A stretch of DNA of 64,000 nt from Flavobacterium lacustre (GCF_027474525.2 NZ_CP114882.2:1-64000); one strand, 5' to 3'; numbered from the stretch's first letter, positions 35,469 through 44,027 are shown. Notes: generated by a model from the sequence alone, not told the origin. Made by a program: numbers and translations.

Positions 35469-36032
35469 ATGGAACCAAGAATGAAAAGTCAAGAAGAAGT
35501 AAAAGGCGCTGTAAAAGCAAAATCAAATGCTGCAAAAGGGCTGAGAGAATTGTTTGAAGTCGGACTGAAAGATATTTATTGGGCCGAAAAAGTATTGACA
35601 AAAACGTTACCAAAAATGGTAAAAAATGCTTCTTCGCCAGAATTGGTTAATGCCTTAAAAAATCATTTATCCGAAGCCGAAGAACATGTGAACCGTTTAG
35701 AAAAAGTGTTTGAAACCACCGGCATCAAAGCGGAAGCAAAAAAATGTGATGCGATGGAAGGACTGATAAGAGAAAGCGACGGCATAATGGAACAAACCCA
35801 AATGGGAAATGTTCGTGACGCAGGAATTATTGCCTCTGAACAAAAAGTAAAACATTATGAGATTGCAACATACGGCACCTTGCATGCTTTTGCTAAAACT
35901 TTGGGAGAAAATAAAGCCGCCGAATTATTAGCTATGACACTCAGTGAAGAGAAAAAAACTGACGCCGCTTTGACCGGAATTGCCGTATCAGCAATTAACA
36001 GCAAAGCCGCAGCTGCAAGTATCAGACATTAA
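35469..36032 (+). CDS. DUF892 ferritin-like protein (YciE/YciF family)
   Basis: The 187-residue protein is a four-helix bundle of the ferritin-like superfamily. LRELFEVGLKDIYWAEKVLTKTLPKM begins the domain, followed by LKNHLSEAEEHVNRLEKVF and HYEIATYGTLHAFAKTLGE, which supply the Glu and His residues that could form a diiron site. YciE/YciF proteins are induced by osmotic and other stresses. An N-terminal charged tail of about 20 residues precedes the domain. A strong terminator follows, so it is a single-gene unit. Confidence 0.9.
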   Translation: MEPRMKSQEEVKGAVKAKSNAAKGLRELFEVGLKDIYWAEKVLTKTLPKMVKNASSPELVNALKNHLSEAEEHVNRLEKVFETTGIKAEAKKCDAMEGLIRESDGIMEQTQMGNVRDAGIIASEQKVKHYEIATYGTLHAFAKTLGENKAAELLAMTLSEEKKTDAALTGIAVSAINSKAAAASIRH

Positions 36033-36071
36033 TATGGTTTGACACCACACAATTAATATAAATTAAACAAT

Positions 36072-36100
36072 AAAGGCCTGTATCATGCAGGCCTTTTTTA
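36072..36100 (+). terminator. Terminator after the DUF892 gene
   Basis: Stem AAAGGCCTG/CAGGCCTTT with a 7-nt loop and a T run. Confidence 0.88.
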
Positions 36101-36167
36101 TGGTCTAAATTCATTTTAAGTAACAATTGAAGAACAACGAACAGCACATTAAAAATTCAAAAAACGT

Positions 36168-36198
36168 TTGCGGTAACCCTAAATAAAAATTACATTTG
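36168..36198 (+). promoter_or_regulatory. Promoter of the transketolase genes
   Basis: TTG at 36168-36170, a 20-bp spacer and TACATTTG at 36191-36198, 25 bp before the start codon. A clear -33/-7 pair of the Bacteroidetes type. Confidence 0.7.
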
Positions 36199-36223
36199 CA
36201 GCAGTTTAACTTTTACACACAAA

Positions 36224-37078
36224 ATGAAGCCTAACACACAACAATTAAACGATTTAACTATCCAAGTCAGAAGAGATATTCTTCGCATGGTACACGCAGT
36301 CAATTCAGGTCACCCAGGTGGTTCCTTAGGTTGTACTGAATTTCTTGTAACCTTATACCAAAATATAATGGAACGCAAAGAAGGTTTTGATATGGACGGA
36401 ATAGGAGAAGATCTTTTCTTCCTTTCAAACGGACATATTTCACCAGTATTCTACAGCGTTTTAGCGAGAAGCGGTTATTTTCCGGTATCGGAACTGGCTA
36501 CTTTCCGTCTAATCAATTCAAGATTACAAGGTCACCCAACTACACATGATGGTTTACCTGGAATCAGAATGGCTTCCGGTTCACTTGGACAAGGATTATC
36601 TGTTGGAATTGGTGCTGCTCAGGCAAAAAAATTAAACGGTGACAACCACATTATTTACACACTTCACGGTGATGGTGAATTACAAGAAGGTCAAAACTGG
36701 GAAGCCATCATGTATGCTTCTGCTAAAAAAGTAGACAATCTTATTGCTACTATTGACCTTAACGGAAAACAAATTGACGGAACAACTGACGAAGTTTTAT
36801 GTATGGGAAGTATCCGTGCAAAATTTGAAGCTTTTGATTGGGATGTTTTAGAAATTGAAAAAGGAAATGATATTGAAGCTATTATTGCCGGAATGAATGA
36901 TGCTAAATCAAGAACAGGAAAAGGAAAACCAGTTTGTGTTTTATTGCATACTGAAATGGGTAATGGTGTAGATTATATGATGTACAGTCATGCTTGGCAT
37001 GGTAAAGCACCAAATGATGCGCAACTTGAAAATGCTTTAGGACAAAATTATAATACTGGAGGTAATTCAGACTACTAG
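36224..37078 (+). CDS. Transketolase, N-terminal (thiamine diphosphate) subunit
   Basis: The 284-residue half of a split transketolase holds the PP domain: SGHPGGSLGCTEFLVTLY, HGDGELQEGQNWEAIMYASAKK and DLNGKQIDGTTDE bind thiamine diphosphate and Mg2+ (GDG...N pattern). Acting with the C-terminal half 55 bp downstream, it moves two-carbon units in the non-oxidative pentose phosphate pathway. Splitting into two genes is common in Flavobacteriia and archaea. Confidence 0.94.
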   Translation: MKPNTQQLNDLTIQVRRDILRMVHAVNSGHPGGSLGCTEFLVTLYQNIMERKEGFDMDGIGEDLFFLSNGHISPVFYSVLARSGYFPVSELATFRLINSRLQGHPTTHDGLPGIRMASGSLGQGLSVGIGAAQAKKLNGDNHIIYTLHGDGELQEGQNWEAIMYASAKKVDNLIATIDLNGKQIDGTTDEVLCMGSIRAKFEAFDWDVLEIEKGNDIEAIIAGMNDAKSRTGKGKPVCVLLHTEMGNGVDYMMYSHAWHGKAPNDAQLENALGQNYNTGGNSDY

Positions 37079-37133
37079 GAAGTATTCGATAATTAGTGTT
37101 CTGTTGAATACTGCCAAAAATCTAAATTAGAAA

Positions 37134-38087
37134 ATGAAAAAATATACAAATACAGGAAGTAAAGATACTCGTTCGGGTTTTGGAGCGGGAATGACTGAAT
37201 TAGGTCAAACCAATGAAAATGTTGTAGCACTTTGTGCGGATTTAATTGGTTCATTAAAATTTGATGATTTCAAGAAAAATCACCCGGAGCGTTTTTTCCA
37301 AATTGGTATTGCGGAAGCAAACATGATCGGAATCGCAGCAGGATTGACCATTGGTGGAAAAATTCCTTTCACAGGAACTTTCGCTAACTTTTCTACTGGA
37401 AGAGTTTATGATCAAATCCGTCAATCGGTTGCTTATTCAGAGAAAAATGTAAAAATCTGTGCTTCACACGCAGGATTAACTTTAGGAGAAGATGGAGCAA
37501 CACACCAAATCCTTGAAGATATCGGATTAATGAAAATGTTACCTGGAATGACTGTAATCAATACATGTGATTACAACCAAACCAAAGCAGCGACATTAGC
37601 ATTGGCAGATCATCATGGTCCTGCTTACTTGCGTTTTGGTCGTCCGGTTGTGCCTAACTTTATGCCTGCTGACGAGCCTTTCGTAATTGGAAAAGCAATT
37701 CTTTTAAACGAAGGTACCGATGTAACTATTGTTGCAACAGGACATTTAGTTTGGGAAGCGCTAATTGCTGCTGAAGCTTTGGAAGCAAAAGGAATTTCTG
37801 CCGAAGTAATCAACATTCATACTATCAAACCATTGGATGAAGAGGCAATTTTGAAATCATTGGCTAAAACTAAATGTATTGTTACTGCTGAAGAGCACAA
37901 TATTCTTGGTGGTCTTGGCGAAAGCGTTTCAAGAGTATTAGCATTAAACAATCCTGCTCCACAAGAGTTTGTTGCAGTTAATGACAGCTTTGGAGAATCT
38001 GGAACACCGGAACAATTAATGGAAAAATACAAATTGAACAATCAAGCAATTGTTGAAGCTGTAGAAAAAGTAATTAAGAGAAAGTAA
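37134..38087 (+). CDS. Transketolase, C-terminal (pyrimidine/transketolase_C) subunit
   Basis: The 317-residue half carries the PYR domain (TGSKDTRSGFGAGMTELGQ, FQIGIAEANMIGIAAGL with the Glu that activates ThDP, and ASHAGLTLGEDGATHQ), then the C-terminal domain (TDVTIVATGHLVWEAL, TAEEHNILGGLGE). Together with the preceding gene it equals a full transketolase of about 600 residues. The two genes are one operon ending in a strong terminator. Confidence 0.95.
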   Translation: MKKYTNTGSKDTRSGFGAGMTELGQTNENVVALCADLIGSLKFDDFKKNHPERFFQIGIAEANMIGIAAGLTIGGKIPFTGTFANFSTGRVYDQIRQSVAYSEKNVKICASHAGLTLGEDGATHQILEDIGLMKMLPGMTVINTCDYNQTKAATLALADHHGPAYLRFGRPVVPNFMPADEPFVIGKAILLNEGTDVTIVATGHLVWEALIAAEALEAKGISAEVINIHTIKPLDEEAILKSLAKTKCIVTAEEHNILGGLGESVSRVLALNNPAPQEFVAVNDSFGESGTPEQLMEKYKLNNQAIVEAVEKVIKRK

Positions 38088-38104
38088 TTTCTCTCTTCTA
38101 AATA

Positions 38105-38141
38105 AAAAAATCCCATTCATTAATTTGAATGGGATTTTTTG
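38105..38141. terminator. Terminator after transketolase
   Basis: A 9-bp TCCCATTCA/TGAATGGGA stem extended by A6/T6, 6-nt loop. It can work in both directions. Confidence 0.88.
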
Positions 38142-38200
38142 TTTTAAACCTTATCCTAAACAAGTTGTTTTATGTAAACTTATTTAAGGATGTTTATAAT

Positions 38201-39172
38201 TTAAGGATGACAAGTTGCATCTAAATAATTTTTCTTCCCTGAAGTACAAGTGGGGATATCAGCAAACGGATAAGGCAATCCAGTTGCAGGGTTTTTAATT
38301 TCCAATTTTGTGGTATAATTATCCCCATCATCATCTACGTCAGCGAAGTCAGGAACATAATCTCCATCCGTATCATCAGGATTCGTAACACCTGATGCAA
38401 AATAACGAACATAACCGTCTCCGTCTTTATCTTCTAAATAAGATGGTATTCCATCTGCATCCTGATCCAATCGTTTAATTTCATATAATTTAAAACTAAA
38501 TACTAACGGAGAATAAGAAGGTATAGAACCGCTTCCTGAAGAATAGTAACCCAATCCCGAAGGCAAAAACATAACTCCTGCTCCAAAATCATTATAGGTA
38601 ATAGTACCATTTGGATTTGACTCATAAGTTCCGGTTTTAAACTCCGGAAACGTTTCGCTCCAGCCTGAAACCGTACCATATAGACTTAAAATAGACTGTG
38701 GGTATTTTACTTGTTCAAATTGAGTTGCTGTAAGTGTCGTCACATTATCCGCAGTAACCTGATTTAAATAATCCCCTTTATAAGATGCTAATACACCGTC
38801 AACATTGCATGGAGATTGTCCTGAACCTTCTCTTAATACTAAATAATATAATTTATATGTAATATCATGAAGCACTACTTCTTTCGACAAAAGTTTAGGA
38901 AACCCTGCATTGTCTTTATAAGACATAATAGACGGCTGATTACCTCCGGCAGGAATTTTTGTAAAAACAACATCCTGATCATCAGTTCCGCTAGGGTTAT
39001 CTGTAACTGTTATATAATAGGTAGTCAAATACTGTTCAATATTAGCAATATCAGTGGCATATTGCACTGCATAATCCCTAATAGGCTCTACATCAGCAGT
39101 ATCATTTTTAGAACATGAAAATAAAGAGATTGTTGCAACTAATAAAATAAAATAATACTTAAATTTGTTCAT
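38201..39172 (-). CDS. FKBP-like lipoprotein with C-terminal calcium-type Asp repeats
   Basis: The 323-residue lipoprotein has a signal peptide with Cys20 at the processing site (ISLFSC). Residues about 100-230 match the FKBP-type peptidyl-prolyl isomerase seen in many Bacteroidetes lipoproteins (YLVLREGSGQSPCNVDGV, later LPSGLGYYSSGSGSIPSYSPLVFSFKLYEI). The C-terminal part has Asp-rich DxDxDG repeats (DQDADGIPSYLEDKDGDGYV; DTDGDYVPDFADVDDDGDNYTT) of the thrombospondin type-3 sort that bind calcium. The proposed task is folding of envelope proteins. Isomerase activity is not assured. Single gene. Confidence 0.82.
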   Translation of the reverse strand: MNKFKYYFILLVATISLFSCSKNDTADVEPIRDYAVQYATDIANIEQYLTTYYITVTDNPSGTDDQDVVFTKIPAGGNQPSIMSYKDNAGFPKLLSKEVVLHDITYKLYYLVLREGSGQSPCNVDGVLASYKGDYLNQVTADNVTTLTATQFEQVKYPQSILSLYGTVSGWSETFPEFKTGTYESNPNGTITYNDFGAGVMFLPSGLGYYSSGSGSIPSYSPLVFSFKLYEIKRLDQDADGIPSYLEDKDGDGYVRYFASGVTNPDDTDGDYVPDFADVDDDGDNYTTKLEIKNPATGLPYPFADIPTCTSGKKNYLDATCHP

Positions 39173-39250
39173 TATGGCTGATTTTTAAGTGCGCAAGATA
39201 CAATATTGATTTATTTTTGTAAACTATTTAACTCCGATTTTAGAAAATTT

Positions 39251-39643
39251 ATGCGAATAGATAAATATTTATGGTGTATGCGGTATTACAAAACCCGAAA
39301 CATGGTTACTGAAGCTTGCAAAAAGAATCATGTTACTGTAAACGGTCAAGTTGCCAAACCTTCAAAGGAAGTTTTTCCTACCGATAAAATAACATTCCGA
39401 AAAGACCAAATTACCCAAATCATTACCGTTTTGGACATTCCGGATAATCGTGTGGGAGCTAAACTTGTTGATATCTATCGTCGCAACGATACGCCTGCCG
39501 AAGCCTATCAGCACTTAGAATTACTAAAATTATCGAAAGAACATTATCGAAAAACCGGAACAGGAAGGCCTACCAAAAAAGACCGAAGAGACATTGATGA
39601 ATTCGGAAATGAAATTGTAGATGAAGAAGATACAGCGGAATAA
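39251..39643 (+). CDS. S4-domain RNA-binding protein (Hsp15-like)
   Basis: The protein has 130 residues from the ATG at 39251; the upstream ATG at 39206 adds a non-homologous 15-residue tail. It starts MRIDKYLWCMRYYKTRNMVTEAC, the S4 fold, and continues VTVNGQVAKPSKEVFPTDKI. The C-terminal tail is charged (TGTGRPTKKDRRD). E. coli Hsp15 binds stalled 50S subunits carrying peptidyl-tRNA; the same role is likely. It is 56 bp upstream of the phosphoribosyltransferase. Confidence 0.9.
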   Translation: MRIDKYLWCMRYYKTRNMVTEACKKNHVTVNGQVAKPSKEVFPTDKITFRKDQITQIITVLDIPDNRVGAKLVDIYRRNDTPAEAYQHLELLKLSKEHYRKTGTGRPTKKDRRDIDEFGNEIVDEEDTAE

Positions 39644-39699
39644 CAATTGAAAAACACTTTCTTTAATCTACTAAAAACGTCAAACTTTAAACAAAAAAA

Positions 39700-40200
39700 A
39701 TGAGCAAAAATATCATCTTAACGAATCAGGAAATCGAGCACAAAATAAAAAGAATTGCGTATCAAATCTATGAAACTTTTGTAGATGAAGACGAAATTGT
39801 AATTGCAGGAATCGCGAACAACGGGTTTGTATTTGCCAAAAAAATCGCATCGTCACTCGAAACAATATCCTCTATAAAAATTTCATTGTGTGAAGTCAAA
39901 GTCAACAAACAAAATCCAGAGTTAGAAATCCATACTTCTTTGACCAAAGAACAATATGCCAACAAAGGAATTATCCTTGTAGATGACGTATTGAACTCTG
40001 GTACAACCTTAATTTATGCTGTGAGACATTTTCTAGACGTTCCCTTAAAAAAATTCAAAACTGCCGTATTAGTAGACCGCAATCACAAAAAATATCCCGT
40101 AAAAGCAGACTTCAAAGGAATCTCACTTTCTACCTCTTTATTAGAACATGTACAAGTAGTTTTTGACGAAAAAGGAAACAATTATGCTTATTTAAGCTAA
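39700..40200 (+). CDS. PyrR-like phosphoribosyltransferase
   Basis: The 166-residue type I phosphoribosyltransferase has the PRPP-binding loop VDDVLNSGTT (94-103). Resembles PyrR, a uracil phosphoribosyltransferase/attenuator, but lacks other pyrimidine genes nearby. The N-terminal half has NNGFVFAKKIASSL and the substrate-hood region is short. Its last nine bases overlap the 3' end of the convergent shikimate kinase gene. Confidence 0.87.
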   Translation: MSKNIILTNQEIEHKIKRIAYQIYETFVDEDEIVIAGIANNGFVFAKKIASSLETISSIKISLCEVKVNKQNPELEIHTSLTKEQYANKGIILVDDVLNSGTTLIYAVRHFLDVPLKKFKTAVLVDRNHKKYPVKADFKGISLSTSLLEHVQVVFDEKGNNYAYLS

Positions 40201-40710
40201 AACAGCCACAATATCCGAAACGGTTTGATCGATAGTTTTATCATCTACCACTACTTTATACTGGGCATGATTGTAATAAAAACTTCTGTCAAAAAGATGC
40301 TTGGCAATGAACTCTTTCATTTCATCATCACTTTTATCAGCAATAAGAGGGCGCTTGCTTTTATTAGCCGTTAATCGGTTGAATAAAGTCTCAATTGATG
40401 CTTTCAGATAAATAGAGGTTATATTATCGCCTTTTAACAACTCATGATTATTGGCATAACATGGAGTTCCTCCTCCTAAACCTATAATCAGGTTATCCGG
40501 AGAATGCAATAATTCTATAAAAACTTCGCGTTCTAATGTTCTAAAATAAATTTCTCCATGCTTTTCAAAAATGTCATTTATGGATAAATTTACTTTCTCT
40601 TCAATCTTTTTGTCTAAATCCACAAAAGGGATTTCGATAACTTTTGACAGTTTATTAGCAATTGTGGACTTCCCACAACCCATATAACCCAATAATATAA
40701 TTTTTCTCAT
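40192..40710 (-). CDS. aroK: Shikimate kinase
   Basis: Phosphorylates shikimate in the fifth step of the chorismate pathway. The 172-residue protein has the P-loop GYMGCGKST (8-16), the shikimate-binding DLDKKIEE (about 32-39) and GGGTPCY (about 79-85), and the lid with RPLIADK. The length is normal. The gene is convergent with the PyrR-like gene with a 9-bp overlap, so no terminator can lie between them and mutual antisense transcription is possible. Confidence 0.96.
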   Translation of the reverse strand: MRKIILLGYMGCGKSTIANKLSKVIEIPFVDLDKKIEEKVNLSINDIFEKHGEIYFRTLEREVFIELLHSPDNLIIGLGGGTPCYANNHELLKGDNITSIYLKASIETLFNRLTANKSKRPLIADKSDDEMKEFIAKHLFDRSFYYNHAQYKVVVDDKTIDQTVSDIVAVLA

Positions 40711-40782
40711 TTGAATAAAACCTTACAAATTAAGGTGTTGAGTGATTTTGTTAAAAAAAGACAAATTTATAATAAAATTGCT

Positions 40783-40813
40783 TTGAAAACTCCAAAATAA
40801 GTTCTTATATTTG
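40783..40813 (+). promoter_or_regulatory. Promoter of the tRNA cluster
   Basis: TTG at 40783-40785, a 20-bp spacer and TATATTTG at 40806-40813, 24 bp before the first tRNA. It is a good consensus promoter. Confidence 0.72.
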
Positions 40814-40837
40814 CACCCGCATTCAAGGAAAGAATAT

Positions 40838-40910
40838 GACTCGATAGCTCAGTTGGTAGAGCACATCACTTTTAATGATGGGGTCCTGGGTTCGAGCCCC
40901 AGTCGGGTCA
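40838..40910 (+). tRNA. tRNA-Lys (TTT), first copy
   Basis: A 73-nt cloverleaf with acceptor GACTCGA/TCGGGTC, D arm, anticodon stem CATCA/TGATG with loop CTTTTAA (anticodon TTT at 40871-40873) and T arm CTGGG TTCGAGC CCCAG. CCA is not encoded. Identical to the second copy. Confidence 0.97.
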
Positions 40911-40949
40911 CAATTTTAGTGATCAACACATAATTTCCTTGAAAGCATT

Positions 40950-41022
40950 GACTCGATAGCTCAGTTGGTAGAGCACATCACTTTTAATGATGGGGTCCTG
41001 GGTTCGAGCCCCAGTCGGGTCA
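40950..41022 (+). tRNA. tRNA-Lys (TTT), second copy
   Basis: The sequence is identical to the tRNA at 40838 over all 73 nt, separated by 39 bp. It is co-transcribed from the promoter at 40783. Confidence 0.97.
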
Positions 41023-41023
41023 C

Positions 41024-41061
41024 AAAAGGTTGAGTAATTTATTACTTGACCTTTTCTTTTT
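41024..41061 (+). terminator. Terminator after the second tRNA-Lys
   Basis: A 15-bp stem with two G-T pairs (AAAAGGTTGAGTAAT/ATTACTTGACCTTTT) and a T-rich tail. It starts two bases after the tRNA and ends just before tRNA-Leu, so the Leu tRNA may need read-through or its own promoter. Confidence 0.75.
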
Positions 41062-41064
41062 TAA

Positions 41065-41147
41065 GGCCACGTGGAGAAACGGTAGACTTGCCAGCTTGAG
41101 GGGCTGGTGCTCGCAAGGGCGTGTGGGTTCAAATCCCACCGTGGTCA
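41065..41147 (+). tRNA. tRNA-Leu (GAG)
   Basis: An 83-nt class II tRNA with acceptor GGCCACG/CGTGGTC, anticodon stem CCAGC/GCTGG and loop TTGAGGG (anticodon GAG at 41098-41100), and a short variable arm of the leucine type. CCA is not encoded. Confidence 0.95.
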
Positions 41148-41159
41148 CTTTAAAAATTT

Positions 41160-41201
41160 GAAGCCAATTCTATAACATCCGTTATTGAATTGGCTTTTTT
41201 G
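41160..41201 (+). terminator. Terminator after tRNA-Leu
   Basis: AAGCCAATTC/GAATTGGCTT stem with an internal TAAC/GTTA helix and a T run. It overlaps an in-frame ATG at 41185, which is therefore not the start of the TPR gene. Confidence 0.85.
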
Positions 41202-41283
41202 TTTCAATAAAACACATACTAAACTTCAAATAAAAGCGTTAAATAAAGCATTCTTAATAAGTAGCCCTTTTAAATCATCCCCC

Positions 41284-41790
41284 ATGAGACAACTATTGCT
41301 TATCACTCTATTCATAACCACATCAAACCTCTGGAGTCAAAATCCCATTTCTTTTGAGTATTTTGACAAAGCGTTAAAAAAAGCCGAAGCCGGAAATACG
41401 AAAGGCGCCATTGCCGATTATACCAATGCCATTAAAAATGATCCATTATTTGGCGAAGCCTATTTAAACAGAGCTTTGCTAAAACAAAAAATAGGCGATG
41501 TAAAAGGTGCATTGGCCGATGTAAACATCACCATAAGTATAGAACCCCGAAGAAGCGATGCGTATACTACCAGGGCCGACATCAATTACAAGGCAAAGGA
41601 ATACAAAAGCGCCATCGAGGATTGCAAGCAGGCTATACAATTGAACCCCAAAGATTATATTGCCTATAACATAAGAGGGCTGTCATACATTCATATTCAA
41701 GATAAAAAAAGTGCTTGTTCTGATTTTTCAAAAGCCATTCAGCTTGGTAGTCAAAGTGCTGTCAAAAACAAGAAAATGTTCTGTAAATAA
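41284..41790 (+). CDS. Secreted TPR-repeat protein
   Basis: The protein has 168 residues from the ATG at 41284, which gives a clean signal peptide (MRQLLLITLFITTSNLWSQ). Three or so tetratricopeptide repeats follow, for example AEAGNTKGAIADYTNAIKND, AYLNRALLKQKIGDVKGALA and AYTTRADINYKAKEYKSAIE. They form a protein-protein interaction scaffold in the periplasm or envelope. No enzymatic domain. The partner is unknown. Confidence 0.85.
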   Translation: MRQLLLITLFITTSNLWSQNPISFEYFDKALKKAEAGNTKGAIADYTNAIKNDPLFGEAYLNRALLKQKIGDVKGALADVNITISIEPRRSDAYTTRADINYKAKEYKSAIEDCKQAIQLNPKDYIAYNIRGLSYIHIQDKKSACSDFSKAIQLGSQSAVKNKKMFCK

Positions 41791-41814
41791 TGTCGTTTAC
41801 TCCATCGAAAACAT

Positions 41815-41853
41815 AAAAAAAGCGTCTCTACACTGCTGTCGAGACGCTTTTTT
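41815..41853. terminator. Terminator between the convergent TPR and DUF4252 genes
   Basis: AGCGTCTC/GAGACGCT stem extended by A and T tracts on both sides, loop of 12 nt. Confidence 0.85.
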
Positions 41854-41868
41854 ATAAATGAAAAATAA

Positions 41869-42399
41869 TTATTTTATCAATTGTTGCAACGGTTTAAGCT
41901 GTTCCATATCGATATTAGATTGCTGCAATACACTTATTAGTGTCATAATATTGGTGGGATTCATATCCTTGCCCAACACTCGAACTACCGCAAAACCATT
42001 TTCTTTTTTATTGGCAAACAGCACAAATTCTTCAATATGATCGTCCGTACCTACAAAACTCACTGATGCTCCTTCTTTCCCGGAACCAAATTTCATTAGT
42101 TGTTGGTACTTTACATCTTTTAGAATCGAATTCACCTTGGCGCGTTCTATTTCGAACTTTGCCTTATTAGTGGCATCTAATTTGAAAGCCAGAATATTCA
42201 TTTTATCAAACGATTTTAGAGCTTCGCTCTGCTCCATCGATAATTTTGCTTTATCTAAATTTAAAATCGACGAAGAAACGTCTAAGGCAATAAAGTCCTT
42301 GTTTTCGGTATTGTCTACAAAATATTTCTGCAAAGTAGGTTCTGAATTGCAACTGACCGCCAATAAGCAAAGCAGCACAATACTGTAAATAGCTTTCAT
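41869..42399 (-). CDS. DUF4252 lipoprotein
   Basis: The 176-residue protein has a lipoprotein signal with Cys17 (LLAVSC). The remainder is the DUF4252 domain: LDVSSSILNLDKAKLS, MNILAFKLDATNKAKFEIERAKV, and the C-terminal FVLFANKKENGFAVVRVLGKDMNPTNIMTL. It is a paralogue of the upstream protein at 42401, with a gap of one base, and the two are the last genes of a sigma factor operon. The function of DUF4252 is unknown; it is a common Bacteroidetes envelope domain. Confidence 0.85.
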   Translation of the reverse strand: MKAIYSIVLLCLLAVSCNSEPTLQKYFVDNTENKDFIALDVSSSILNLDKAKLSMEQSEALKSFDKMNILAFKLDATNKAKFEIERAKVNSILKDVKYQQLMKFGSGKEGASVSFVGTDDHIEEFVLFANKKENGFAVVRVLGKDMNPTNIMTLISVLQQSNIDMEQLKPLQQLIK

Positions 42400-42400
42400 G

Positions 42401-42928
42401 TTACTTTTTACCTTTTGTTGCTTTCTTCAAATCATCTCCACCCGGAAATCTCATTTTATCGGTAAGAACGGAGATTTCATTCAAATCAAAATTACCGGTC
42501 AAAGACATCAAAACGGTATCTTCATTTTTGGCGCCTTCAATAAACATCAATAATTCTCGGATTTGTGTGTCTTTGGCTCCAGATTTTACCATAATTTTTA
42601 TGGTTCTTCCGTTTTCATTGACACGCATCAATTCTTCTAATGCTGCTGTCTTGATGTATTTTTCGGCAGCCACTTTCATTTCTCCTTCTACTCGGGTACT
42701 TTTGGTGGTAAATACTTTTAAATTATCTAATTTTTTGATCAAGCTTAAGTATTGTTGAGTTTCTTTGTCAGAAGCATCCACTTTTACTTTACTCATTAAT
42801 TCAAACATTTTTTTATTGACTACTATTGAAGTCACATCGTCTTGTCCGTCGAATTTATCGAAGGCAGATTGTGCAAAAAATGGACTTGAAACTAAAATTA
42901 GTACTGCTGTTAAGATTAACTTTTTCAT
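42401..42928 (-). CDS. DUF4252 exported protein
   Basis: The 175-residue protein has a signal peptide (1-19, ending PFFAQ) and no lipobox Cys. The DUF4252 domain shows VVNKKMFELMSKVKVDASDKET, LKVFTTKSTRVEGEMKVAAEKYI and SLTGNFDLNEISVLTDKM. It lies between the lipoprotein paralogue and the anti-sigma-like gene; the operon order supports an envelope stress or surface function under ECF control, by inference. Confidence 0.85.
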   Translation of the reverse strand: MKKLILTAVLILVSSPFFAQSAFDKFDGQDDVTSIVVNKKMFELMSKVKVDASDKETQQYLSLIKKLDNLKVFTTKSTRVEGEMKVAAEKYIKTAALEELMRVNENGRTIKIMVKSGAKDTQIRELLMFIEGAKNEDTVLMSLTGNFDLNEISVLTDKMRFPGGDDLKKATKGKK

Positions 42929-42945
42929 TTTATTTGTTTTTTGAT

Positions 42946-43407
42946 TTATTGATTAAAAATTTTTTCTTTTGAATTATCGTATTCTTGAATAAGCTGCACA
43001 CTTTCTATGCCTGTGTTTACATGGCCTGACAACAAGGCTAATGCTTTTTGGGTTTCCCTGAAAGCAATTTGAGGATCATCATAAGTCCCCAATTTTTGAT
43101 TTTCATTAACCAAATCATTGTTGGTGTAAACATACATTCCTATTCCGAGCAAAACAACTACAGAAGCAGCTACAGAAAACCATGCCAAAGCACTTTTTTT
43201 GACCCGGCTTTTCGGGAATTGTGGTATTTCCTGCGTATTCTTTTGTTCTTTTGCTAAAGAGAAATAACCAAATAATGGTTTGTATTGTTCCAAATGCTGC
43301 GCAACATCGGATGAGGAAAAGTAATTCGTCAACTCCTTTTCTTCGGCTATACTGGTTTCTCCCTGAAAGTATTTTTCTACTAGTATTTCTATTTTATTGT
43401 ATGCCAT
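42946..43407 (-). CDS. Membrane protein, probable anti-sigma factor of the ECF operon
   Basis: The 153-residue protein has a cytoplasmic N-terminal part (MAYNKIEILVEKYFQGETSIAEEKELTNYF) of the zinc-less anti-sigma type seen in Bacteroidetes, one membrane segment (about 72-92, LAWFSVAASVVVLLGIGMYVY) and a short periplasmic tail. It overlaps the sigma factor gene by 14 bp. Position and topology make an anti-sigma role likely, but no family signature is clear. Confidence 0.72.
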   Translation of the reverse strand: MAYNKIEILVEKYFQGETSIAEEKELTNYFSSSDVAQHLEQYKPLFGYFSLAKEQKNTQEIPQFPKSRVKKSALAWFSVAASVVVLLGIGMYVYTNNDLVNENQKLGTYDDPQIAFRETQKALALLSGHVNTGIESVQLIQEYDNSKEKIFNQ

Positions 43408-43903
43408 AATTATGTGTTTTTGTCATGCGTTCCCGTATCGTTTTCCTTGCTCTGGAAAGTGCCACGCGAATGGCAGTTTCATTCATTTCTAATACTTTCG
43501 CAATTTCTTCAAATTCATAGTGTTCAACATCTCGCATCTGAATAATTAACCGTTGTTGCTCGGGCAGTTGATTGATTATTTTTTCGACCCAATCTAAACT
43601 GTCCTTGTCCTCCACTTTTTGTTGCAAACTTGGAGCACCGTCTGTAAAGTTCGAATGTGCGATAGACATATTGCCGGCTCTTTTAGATTTTAACTGATCC
43701 AAGCAATAGTTCTTGGTTATAGTCATTGCAAATGCTTCGACACTCCCATATCCGTTTAAACGTTCATTTTTATTCCATAATTTAACCCAAACTTCCTGAG
43801 TTGCATCTTCTGCTTCTTCTGTGCTTATGAGCAATCGCTTAGCCAAACGAAAAACTTTGTCTCGAAAAGGAGTGATCAAAAGCACAAACTCATTTTGGTT
43901 CAT
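43394..43903 (-). CDS. ECF-type RNA polymerase sigma factor
   Basis: The protein has 169 residues from the ATG at 43903, where homology begins (MNQNEFVLLITPFRDKVFRLAKRLL). Longer in-frame ATGs up to 44029 add a hydrophobic tail unlike any sigma factor. Region 2 (AEDATQEVWVKLWN) and region 4 (LPEQQRLIIQMRDVEHYEFEEIAKVLEMNETAIRVALSRARK) are intact. It heads the operon with the anti-sigma-like gene and two DUF4252 genes, divergent from the S41 peptidase. Confidence 0.92.
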   Translation of the reverse strand: MNQNEFVLLITPFRDKVFRLAKRLLISTEEAEDATQEVWVKLWNKNERLNGYGSVEAFAMTITKNYCLDQLKSKRAGNMSIAHSNFTDGAPSLQQKVEDKDSLDWVEKIINQLPEQQRLIIQMRDVEHYEFEEIAKVLEMNETAIRVALSRARKTIRERMTKTHNYGIQ

Positions 43904-44027
43904 AAATGGTTTTAATAAATCGGTTATACAGTCAAGACGAATCACAATTATTTTTGTTACAAAAAACAAGAAATAAAAAACTAAAGTTAGTATTTTTACG
44001 TTTATTAGTGATATCGAAACCCTAAAC

